NCBI GenBank assembly: GCA_964448015.1
Contig: CAYUUV010000003.1
Location: 1 to 42,231, forward strand
Direction of reading: 5' to 3'
Length of the DNA stretch: 42,231 bases
DNA from: JACKGS01 sp964448015
GTDB lineage: Bacteria; Patescibacteriota; Saccharimonadia; Saccharimonadales; UBA7683
Shown: positions 24,996-30,945 of the stretch, piece after piece
How the letters are laid out: each line of letters starts with the position of its first letter
Position numbering within the stretch: the stretch's first letter is position 1
Notes under the pieces: generated by a model
Seen by the model: only the letters and a program-made list of their open reading frames with translations
Database searches by the model: none
What the model was told of the DNA's origin: nothing
Program-made: the position numbers and the translations under genes

Positions 24996-26618
24996 CTACT
25001 TTTTAGCTGAAACTTCAGGGGTATTCTTAGGCCGAGCTGAATCTTCTGCTGTTTTTGTTTTCGGTTGTCGATCTTCCTTCTTGGCACCGCTGCTAATTTC
25101 AGAAGCAGCATTAATTTTTGTCACAAATGTCTTAAAAAGAGCCGGGTCTCTGATGGCAACTCGTTCCAGCCACTTACTAATGACTTCCATGGCGCGGCTG
25201 ACACTCATGGTGCTTTCAGTTTCTTGTGTGTACTCTGGCCGTTGCTCGGCAACATAGAGTAAGCCTTCTCGAAAAGCATCTGGTAGTACCTCAGACTTTA
25301 AGTTCAGTGAATCAACCAGTGTAATGTAACTTTGTGCGGCACGGAGCATTTCGCTGTCTTCGATCTTCATAACAAAGCCGAACCGATTGCCTTTGTTGAC
25401 CACCTGGTTAACTGTTGAGAGAATATTACCATTTTTAATGAGTGCTTCCAGATCGTCGCCACTCATTTCTTGTTTAAAATTTGATTCAGCAACGAGGCCC
25501 ATTTGTCGAGTCAGGTCGTTACTTTTGTCGCTCGAAGGCAGTAGGCTTGTAATCTTCTTCATGGCCTTGTATAAGTCACTCACAAAAAATCGTAAAAACT
25601 GACCAAGCATCATTGGGATATCAATTTCTCCGCGTAGCATTCGTTCGTATTCACGGAGTACTCCATAAAACGCCGCTTTTTCTTTGGGGCTTTTGGCTGA
25701 AATTCCAAAATCAATTAATGCCACACGGTTTTCACTAAGCAATTTAACATTGCCAGGGTGTGGATCTCCCTGTACGCGCGGTAGCATAAAAATGCCGCGA
25801 ATGTATTCAAAGCCAACTGTTTTCAATTGGGTGCTCAGGTCTGAACCCAGCTTCTGCTGGACATAATCGGCAGGGTCGATACCCTGTTCTTTAAATCGGA
25901 GGAGTTGGGCAACTGAAATGCCATCAATGTATTCCTGCACAATAATATTTGGAGTGCAGAGCTCTAAATAGGTGCGCGGAATTACAAACTGGGGGTTATC
26001 GCGGTAAGCAACCCAGAGTTCATGCGCAAAGCGTGCTTCTTCAATATAGTCTGTTTCGCGCATAGTTGCTCGCTTAAATTCGTTAATAGCATTTAAAATA
26101 TCAAGATCCATGTTGCGATAGATCTTGTTGATAAATGCTCGCATCACGAGGCCAATAAGCTTTAAATCATACGAAAGCGTTTCACGAATCATGGGCCGCA
26201 GCAGTTTTATGACTACGGGCGAGCCATCGGCCAGGTTGGCAAAATAAACTTGACCAAAACTGCCAGCTGCAAATGGGTTTGGCGCGATGCTAGCAATCTG
26301 AGAAAGGGTTTCAGGGTTCAGTTCTCGCTGAAGAATTGCTTGAATGTCGAGGGGCTCACTTTCTAGGTTCTCAAAAATACGTAGCCGATCGGCATTTTGC
26401 CAGTCACGCAGCAGAGTACTCTTTAGCAGTACCCCTTGTAAAAACTTGACATACACACCACCAAGTTTGGTAAATTCTTCACACAACAGATTATTCATTT
26501 CGGCATGGTGACCCTTGCGGTAGAGCAAATAGGCGTCTTTAACCATAGCAGTCAGCACCTTGCGTCGGTGTTTCTTGAGCTGTTTAATCTGCTTTTCTTC
26601 AAGTGTATGCGGGCTCAT
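24996..26618 (-). CDS. UbiB/ABC1/AarF-family atypical protein kinase-like protein
   Basis: A 540-aa protein of the UbiB superfamily, whose members are ATPases/kinase-like proteins linked to isoprenoid-lipid and quinone homeostasis. Visible motifs: LGGVYVKFLQGVLL, the place of the KxGQ motif but with Leu for Gly (KFLQ); the Ala-rich loop AAGSFGQVYFA; the Lys VVIKLLRP; the ATMRETDYIEEA helix; catalytic QGDPHPGNV; and the metal-binding LIDFGIS. The C-terminal about 40 residues are disordered and Lys-rich. No C-terminal membrane helices are evident. The ATG follows GAGGTGG, 12 bp after a small membrane protein gene. Confidence 0.92.
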   Translation of the reverse strand: MSPHTLEEKQIKQLKKHRRKVLTAMVKDAYLLYRKGHHAEMNNLLCEEFTKLGGVYVKFLQGVLLKSTLLRDWQNADRLRIFENLESEPLDIQAILQRELNPETLSQIASIAPNPFAAGSFGQVYFANLADGSPVVIKLLRPMIRETLSYDLKLIGLVMRAFINKIYRNMDLDILNAINEFKRATMRETDYIEEARFAHELWVAYRDNPQFVIPRTYLELCTPNIIVQEYIDGISVAQLLRFKEQGIDPADYVQQKLGSDLSTQLKTVGFEYIRGIFMLPRVQGDPHPGNVKLLSENRVALIDFGISAKSPKEKAAFYGVLREYERMLRGEIDIPMMLGQFLRFFVSDLYKAMKKITSLLPSSDKSNDLTRQMGLVAESNFKQEMSGDDLEALIKNGNILSTVNQVVNKGNRFGFVMKIEDSEMLRAAQSYITLVDSLNLKSEVLPDAFREGLLYVAEQRPEYTQETESTMSVSRAMEVISKWLERVAIRDPALFKTFVTKINAASEISSGAKKEDRQPKTKTAEDSARPKNTPEVSAKK

Positions 26619-26630
26619 ATGCCACCTCAG

Positions 26631-26789
26631 TTACTTTTTACCAAAACCGATCACAAATAATGTGAGCGTAAAGAGCGTCAGTGCAATATACAGCTTGAAC
26701 ATATCGCCGCCGTCAGGCACCACAAAAGCCATCAGGATAACCGCTATCCAGACTAGTAATATTGTGGCAAATATCGAGGCATACTTCAT
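26631..26789 (-). CDS. 52-aa membrane protein upstream of the UbiB-like gene
   Basis: Reading the minus strand gives MKYASIFATILLVWIAVILM, a short hinge with PDGGDMFK, a second hydrophobic helix and the end GFGKK. It has two membrane helices. It lies 12 bp upstream of the UbiB-like gene behind a good promoter, so the two form an operon; the small protein could supply the membrane anchor that this UbiB-like protein lacks (inference). The plus-strand frame over the same region is a shadow. Confidence 0.7.
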   Translation of the reverse strand: MKYASIFATILLVWIAVILMAFVVPDGGDMFKLYIALTLFTLTLFVIGFGKK

Positions 26790-26825
26790 TTTAAGCTTTA
26801 CATCCTAATACATTCATTTTGCACT

Positions 26826-26854
26826 ATTATAACAAATATTTTCAAATATGTCTA
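26826..26854 (-). promoter_or_regulatory. Promoter (TAGACA-17-TATAAT) for the small membrane protein-ubiB operon
   Basis: On the minus strand, TAGACA (complement at 26849-26854), a 17-bp spacer and TATAAT (complement at 26826-26831), about 36 nt before the ATG at 26789. Confidence 0.75.
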
Positions 26855-26919
26855 CATAACAGATATGATTCATCAAAATCTCTTTTTTTATATCAGCAAC
26901 TACCTCAGCGGTCAAGCTG

Positions 26920-26978
26920 GGTCGAACATACTCCATAAGAGCTACTTAACAGCTTATTTGAAGACTGTACCCAGGTTA
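26920..26978. repeat. Repeat A flanking the CdiA-C-like gene
   Basis: TGGGTCGAACATA followed by an imperfect match (CTTAACAGCTTATTTGAAGACTGTACC region) to 27646-27700, which has TGGGTCGAACATA, CTAAACGGTCTGTTTAAAGATCGTGCC. The two copies flank the nuclease gene in direct orientation with roughly 70% identity by eye. Confidence 0.5.
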
Positions 26979-27451
26979 TGAATGGACTCAACGAGCTGAG
27001 GGGTGCTACCAGGTTAATTAGTGTCGTTCCACGTGATACACTACTACCAATGGTAAGAAAACGAATAGGTATTATTGTAGTTCCGCCCGGCGTCTTTATC
27101 GATGTTCACGAAAAGATAGCTGTTGATTTTCTCGCAACCAAGCTTGGTAACGACATAACGTTTCTGACGCCCGATAGACGAAGGGGTACCAAGACTCCAG
27201 ATATTGAGATGAATGGACTACGCTGGGAAATCAAAAGCCCTACGGGTAAAAGTTCACGCACCATAGAAAATAACTTGCGGCTTGCTCTCAAGCAATCGCC
27301 AAATATTGTACTTGATTTACGACGTATGGATGGACGTATTCCAACTAATAAATTTCTGAAGGAGATTGAGAAACAGTTCCAGCTTACAAAAACCATAAAA
27401 CGCATCATCGTTATTACTCGCCAAGAGGTACATATTGACTTTGAGCGTTAA
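26978..27451 (+). CDS. CdiA-C-like nuclease-domain protein (PD-(D/E)xK-like)
   Basis: A 157-aa protein without signal or membrane segment. The central part (HEKIAVDFLATKLGNDITFL... GTKTPDIEMNGLRWEIKSP) has the PD...ExK arrangement of restriction-endonuclease-like folds, and the following SRTIENNLRLALKQSPNIVLDLRR matches the layout of the stand-alone relatives of CdiA C-terminal tRNase domains. It is likely a nuclease, perhaps a toxin or defence effector; this is by eye and the target is unknown. No adjacent immunity gene is evident. Plus-strand orphan between two minus-strand genes and flanked by a repeat, which suggests a mobile cargo gene. Confidence 0.75.
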   Translation: MNGLNELRGATRLISVVPRDTLLPMVRKRIGIIVVPPGVFIDVHEKIAVDFLATKLGNDITFLTPDRRRGTKTPDIEMNGLRWEIKSPTGKSSRTIENNLRLALKQSPNIVLDLRRMDGRIPTNKFLKEIEKQFQLTKTIKRIIVITRQEVHIDFER

Positions 27452-27766
27452 ACAGAGTACATTATTAGCAGAAACGTCGGACGCCACTGCTGGATAGCGG
27501 AGGCCAGCCGGCTTTCTTTATTTTAAGCCTCCTTTTCTAGCTATAAGTTATCAGCATACGGTGCATGAAATCTCCAACATATATCGCACGTTTAATAATT
27601 GCATAGAAAAATAACCCTATAAAACAGAGCTAATAATATACTGCTTGGGTCGAACATAACTGCTAAACGGTCTGTTTAAAGATCGTGCCAACGTAGTTCA
27701 TGTGTTTGATAACGTAAGAAATGCTTGTAACCTAAAAATCAGAGTGGTTCAAATAGAAAACTTGGT
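27452..27766. other. Intergenic region between convergent genes, with hairpins and repeat copies
   Basis: About 315 bp without a gene. It contains GGAGGC (27499-27504) that can pair with GCCTCC (27527-27532) followed by TTTTCT, a possible terminator; a stretch at 27607-27650 that resembles the sequence downstream of tRNA-Pro; and repeat B at 27646-27700. Confidence 0.6.
27646..27700. repeat. Repeat B, partner of repeat A
   Basis: See repeat A; TGGGTCGAACATA core is identical, the rest is diverged. On the minus strand the two copies include similar short translations (NYVGTIFK versus NLGTVFK), so they may be remnants of a coding 3' end. Confidence 0.5.
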
Positions 27767-28699
27767 CTACTGACCTTGCGTTATCTCTTCTAGGATTTGT
27801 GCCATTCGTTCTTCCGCACGAGCAACATCATCAACATCAGGACCAAAAGTAGGTTGATGAGTCAGAGGCTCTTGGGGGATTTCTATCGCTACTCTTACAG
27901 GCTCTTCGTCTTCCGTACCTTGTTTGAAAACTTCAAATTGCCAAGTCTGAGGCATTTTACTATGCGTAGGCAATGATGCTACCACTCTGTAGCCGCCCCG
28001 CTCCACGCTTCCATGTGCTTCCCACGTTGGCGGTGCTGGCTCAAAGTATGGCTGAACTACTGCACCTTCAAGTCGTATCTTTTTGTCGGCTATCATTTTG
28101 TCGGCAGTTTCCCACACACTCTTCATTGGCAAATTTGCGATTGAAGCTACCGTCTGCAAGTAGTAATAACCGCCCCAAAAACCTGCTCCACTAGTTCCTT
28201 CAAGGAACTCTTCTGCTTTGGCTTTTTCCATAAGGTCAAGAATGATTGCTTCAAGCTCTTCGGTACCGGGGTGTCCCCACTGACCAAACATATCTCTCGC
28301 TTTATATTCTTCACGCAATTCCAGATGTCGTAGATGGATTGCTGCTTCCTTTTTAATACAACTATCTTCACCCATAAGCCCTACTGGACGCCCGTCTTCT
28401 TCTATTCGCCAGCCTGTGCCTTCTGTGAACTTACAAGCACAGTGTAGCTCGTGCCCAGAATAGGGTTGGCCTTCTTTGCCTTTACCCGTGATATCGTCAA
28501 TAACTTCGCCTTCGTACCTTAGCCAAGCGACCTCGTGTCCATCAACCATAATAGAACGCTCTACTTCATAACGTGGGTTTTCGCCATACACTTCATAGTA
28601 GCGGGGTAGTAAGCTGCCAATTAGCTGAGGTGCTGGCTGTTGCTCAGATCCTGGTTCTCTCTCAAAATTTCCATCAGTCATACGAATATCATGAAGCAT
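27767..28699 (-). CDS. Unrecognised 310-aa protein
   Basis: A soluble, acidic protein of unknown family. The N-terminal half (LIGSLLPRYYEVYGENPRYEVERSI...HEVAWLRYEGEVIDD) is beta-rich; a central part has several Cys (HCACKF, DSCIKKEA) and helices; a region near 195-225 (LPMKSVWETADKMIADKKIRLEGAVV) resembles a winged-helix element; the C-terminus is strand-rich and acidic. The start could be the ATG at 28699 or the one at 28681 six codons later. Single gene on the minus strand, close to tRNA-Pro. Confidence 0.75.
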   Translation of the reverse strand: MLHDIRMTDGNFEREPGSEQQPAPQLIGSLLPRYYEVYGENPRYEVERSIMVDGHEVAWLRYEGEVIDDITGKGKEGQPYSGHELHCACKFTEGTGWRIEEDGRPVGLMGEDSCIKKEAAIHLRHLELREEYKARDMFGQWGHPGTEELEAIILDLMEKAKAEEFLEGTSGAGFWGGYYYLQTVASIANLPMKSVWETADKMIADKKIRLEGAVVQPYFEPAPPTWEAHGSVERGGYRVVASLPTHSKMPQTWQFEVFKQGTEDEEPVRVAIEIPQEPLTHQPTFGPDVDDVARAEERMAQILEEITQGQ

Positions 28700-28764
28700 T
28701 TATTTAGCCGTTGCAAGCATAAACAAAATAGGGTATAGCAGCATGTCGCACAGTTAACATTTGG

Positions 28765-28796
28765 TGAAATAAAAACACCCCTGTAAAACAGAGGTG
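28765..28796 (-). terminator. Intrinsic terminator of tRNA-Pro
   Basis: On the minus strand CACCTCTG, loop TTTTA, CAGGGGTG (one mismatch), then TTTTTATTT. It starts 8 nt after the tRNA 3' CCA. Confidence 0.85.
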
Positions 28797-28804
28797 GAAT
28801 ATAC

Positions 28805-28881
28805 TGGTCGGGGTGAGAGGACTTGAACCTCCGACCTCACGGTCCCAAACCGCGCGCGCTAGCCAACTGCGCCACACCCCG
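28805..28881 (-). tRNA. tRNA-Pro (anticodon TGG), CCA encoded
   Basis: The minus strand folds as a complete cloverleaf: acceptor CGGGGTG/CACCCCG, D-arm GGCGCAGTTGGCTAGCGC, anticodon loop TTTGGGA with anticodon TGG, T-arm GGAGGTTCAAGTCC and an encoded CCA. First base C is typical for bacterial tRNA-Pro. Confidence 0.97.
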
Positions 28882-28970
28882 AAGTGTGTCATTTTTATGA
28901 GGAAGACTCCTAAAAACAAACGCTATTATAGCGTAGAGTTGGTGAAAAATCTACCACTACGCGCCGTGGG

Positions 28971-28999
28971 TTGCCATAATGTTTATGGTAGCTTATACT
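28971..28999 (+). promoter_or_regulatory. Promoter (TTGCCA-17-TATACT) for the tat-linked small gene
   Basis: TTGCCA at 28971-28976 and TATACT at 28994-28999 with a 17-bp spacer, about 38 nt before the ATG at 29037. Confidence 0.75.
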
Positions 29000-29036
29000 T
29001 AAGCGTAATCTTAATGAATTAAAACGAGAAACATGC

Positions 29037-29246
29037 ATGTTCAACAATAAAGCCCTGCAAGATCTGATGCAAAAAGAAATGAATCGTAAACAATTTTTGC
29101 AAATTGTTGGCGCAGGGATTCTTGGCCTTGTCGGCTTCACAGCTTTTATTAATAATTTAGATAAGTTTGCTCAAAAAAACACCGCCCAAATTAAGACAGG
29201 TCAAAAATCTCAAAAAGGGTATGGCGCAAGCGCATACGGCCGTTAG
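29037..29246 (+). CDS. 69-aa membrane protein with Tat-like N-terminal motif
   Basis: A small protein with NRKQFLQIVGAGILGLVGF near residues 16-34: this has the layout of a twin-arginine signal (R-K/R-x-F-L-x followed by a mildly hydrophobic Gly-rich h-region), but with Arg-Lys instead of Arg-Arg. The rest is short, polar, and Gly/Tyr-ending. It sits directly upstream of tatA and tatC behind its own promoter, which makes a Tat connection plausible. It may be a small Tat substrate or just a small anchored protein. Confidence 0.7.
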   Translation: MFNNKALQDLMQKEMNRKQFLQIVGAGILGLVGFTAFINNLDKFAQKNTAQIKTGQKSQKGYGASAYGR

Positions 29247-29313
29247 TGCGGTGCAGGAAATCTGTTGCGAAACGGCAGTCGCTCGGTTACAATAAGAGCA
29301 GTATAAATTATGT

Positions 29314-29320
29314 GGAGGAG
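29314..29320 (+). promoter_or_regulatory. Shine-Dalgarno GGAGGAG of tatA
   Basis: GGAGGAG 7 nt before ATG 29328 decides that start over the in-frame ATG at 29310, which would lie ahead of the SD. A TACAAT -10 lies at 29288-29293. Confidence 0.75.
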
Positions 29321-29327
29321 TTATAGT

Positions 29328-29519
29328 ATGCTTGGTCTCGGAACAACAGAGTTAATTGTTATATTGCTTATCTTATTGCTATTATTTGGGGCTGCAAGGC
29401 TACCGAAGCTTGCAAAGAGCATTGGTGAATCTGCGACTGAACTGAAAAAAGGGTTTGAAGGTGGTGTAGCTGATGATAAAAAAGCCGACTCAAAGTCACA
29501 GAAAAACAGTCGCAGCTAA
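29328..29519 (+). CDS. tatA: Twin-arginine translocase subunit TatA
   Basis: TatA forms the variable pore that moves folded proteins through the membrane. The 63-aa protein has the membrane helix LGTTELIVILLILLLLFG, the hinge and amphipathic helix FGAARLPKLAKSIGESATELKKGFE, and a charged tail, as in the family. No tatB is present, so this single subunit probably serves both roles as in Gram-positive bacteria. It overlaps tatC by 47 bp in a different frame. Confidence 0.95.
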   Translation: MLGLGTTELIVILLILLLLFGAARLPKLAKSIGESATELKKGFEGGVADDKKADSKSQKNSRS

Positions 29520-30498
29520 TCTTGTAGACACGCAGTTTTCAACCAAGGTAGACGGTGAGAAGTCGTTTATGGATCACATCAGTGAACTGAAACGGCGTAT
29601 CTTATGGTCGGTGGTGGCGATGCTTGGTTTTAGTCTTGTGGCGTACCTCTTTAACGAGCAGCTCATGGCGATTATTCAGCGACCGTTTGGTAAAACATTG
29701 TATTTTACCTCTCCGGTGGGCGGTTTAAATTTCCTCATCAAGCTCTGTATTACTTTTGCGGTTGTAGCCGCCTTGCCATTTTTTCTCTATCAAATTGCTA
29801 AATTTTTCGCGCCCATACTAGAAAGTGTACACAAAAGGGCCTTGGTGCCGTATCTCATTTTTTCAATTGTGTTGGCGTATGGCGGCGTCGCGTTTGCGTA
29901 CTATATCAGTTTACCGAACGCACTTCACTTTTTAACTAGTTTTAGTAACGAAAACATCAGTGCGCTCATTACTGCGAATGAATATTATGATTTTGTATTG
30001 GCGTATCTGCTCGGTTTCGCGATACTGTTTCAGATTCCGCTCGTTGTTCTGTTTGTGAATCGAATTAAGCCGCTGACTCCAGGTGGTATGATGCGAGCCC
30101 AACGCTATATTATTCTCGTTAGTTTTGTTGTAGCTGCGATCTTGACGCCAACTCCAGATCCGGTGAACCAAACTATTATGGCCATGCCAGCCGTACTTTT
30201 GTATCAAATCAGCATCTTTTTAGTGTGGCGAACTAATAAAAACCGTGCCTTTGTCACCGAAGTCTTTTTTGAAGATATACCAGAGGAGGTTGTACAGGAG
30301 GCGTTTATTCCTGTCGAGTTGCCGGTAGTGGCTATAGAGCCAGAGGCCCCGCGTCCGGTTAGGGAACTGGCTCCGCGAAGGGTGGTTAACGAGTTCCTGT
30401 CGCGGCCGCTACCCAAAAGGCAGCTTCCAGTCCGCAGGGTGCCGAGTCAACAGATGGGGCAATTTATGGATGTTATCGGCGTACGTGCCGTAGCGTAG
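29473..30498 (+). CDS. tatC: Twin-arginine translocase subunit TatC with long C-terminal tail
   Basis: TatC is the receptor for twin-arginine signal peptides. The core (about 32-250) begins MDHISELKRRILW and includes YFTSPVGGLNFLIKLCITFA, PFFLYQIAKFFAPIL, and the last helices with LTPTPDPVNQTIMAMPAVLLYQIS; six membrane helices can be drawn. About 95 residues after the last helix form an unusual Pro/Arg/Glu-rich tail (EAPRPVRELAPRR, LPKRQLPVRR). The exact start is uncertain: the ATG at 29473 overlaps tatA, and Met33 (29569) would give a more typical N-terminus. Confidence 0.93.
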   Translation: MIKKPTQSHRKTVAANLVDTQFSTKVDGEKSFMDHISELKRRILWSVVAMLGFSLVAYLFNEQLMAIIQRPFGKTLYFTSPVGGLNFLIKLCITFAVVAALPFFLYQIAKFFAPILESVHKRALVPYLIFSIVLAYGGVAFAYYISLPNALHFLTSFSNENISALITANEYYDFVLAYLLGFAILFQIPLVVLFVNRIKPLTPGGMMRAQRYIILVSFVVAAILTPTPDPVNQTIMAMPAVLLYQISIFLVWRTNKNRAFVTEVFFEDIPEEVVQEAFIPVELPVVAIEPEAPRPVRELAPRRVVNEFLSRPLPKRQLPVRRVPSQQMGQFMDVIGVRAVA

Positions 30499-30561
30499 CC
30501 AGTGGTATTTTCAGACCATACTTTTTCAGACCCGACTTTGCTTCGTCGCTATTTAATCTGT

Positions 30562-30567
30562 TACAAT
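30562..30567 (+). promoter_or_regulatory. Extended -10 (TGTTACAAT), leaderless promoter
   Basis: TACAAT with TG one base upstream, ending 6 nt before the ATG at 30574; it decides that start over the upstream ATG-like position at 30502. Confidence 0.55.
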
Positions 30568-30573
30568 ACGCTT

Positions 30574-30945
30574 ATGATAATTGCAGATATGCTCGGGTGG
30601 TGGTATTCCCGCGGCTGGCTATGGATGGCTCAGCAGATATATATTGTTGAACTGGGACGTGTGTTTGAGTTCTTTTCCATTAAAGATTTACTAAAGACTT
30701 TATTTGCACCATTTCGGCAGGATGTGATAGATACCAGCCGGGCTCCGTTAGGGGTGAAGCTGCAAGTACTGGGGGGGAATCTGATCTCTCGAGTTATTGG
30801 TGCGATGATTCGTATTACTATCATTTTCATCGGTATATTCTTTGCGTTTCTTCTGGTATTTTTAGGTTTTTTGTTTCTGGTGGCTTGGCCATTTTTGCCC
30901 CTGGCACCAGTTGTAGCGGTTGTATTAATAGGCGGGTTTGTATAA
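30574..30945 (+). CDS. Small membrane protein upstream of the Clp-like ATPase
   Basis: A 124-aa protein with an amphipathic N-terminal part (MLGWWYSRGWLWMAQQIY), a short cytoplasmic segment (FSIKDLLKTLFAPFRQD) and two long hydrophobic helices (about 74-98 and 100-122). No family is recognised, though the WW...LFAPFRQD pattern looks conserved. Its TAA is followed immediately by the GTG of the AAA+ gene, so both are co-translated and may form a membrane complex. The start is set by the -10 at 30562. Confidence 0.8.
   Translation: MIIADMLGWWYSRGWLWMAQQIYIVELGRVFEFFSIKDLLKTLFAPFRQDVIDTSRAPLGVKLQVLGGNLISRVIGAMIRITIIFIGIFFAFLLVFLGFLFLVAWPFLPLAPVVAVVLIGGFV

Noticed and set aside
26920..27700. Repeats A and B as integron attC sites
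   Set aside because: No conserved RYYYAAC/GTTRRRY core pair or imperfect palindrome of attC type could be seen, and no integrase is in the window.
28704..29022. Short frames on both strands over tRNA-Pro
   Set aside because: They cover the tRNA gene and its flanks and have no coding features.
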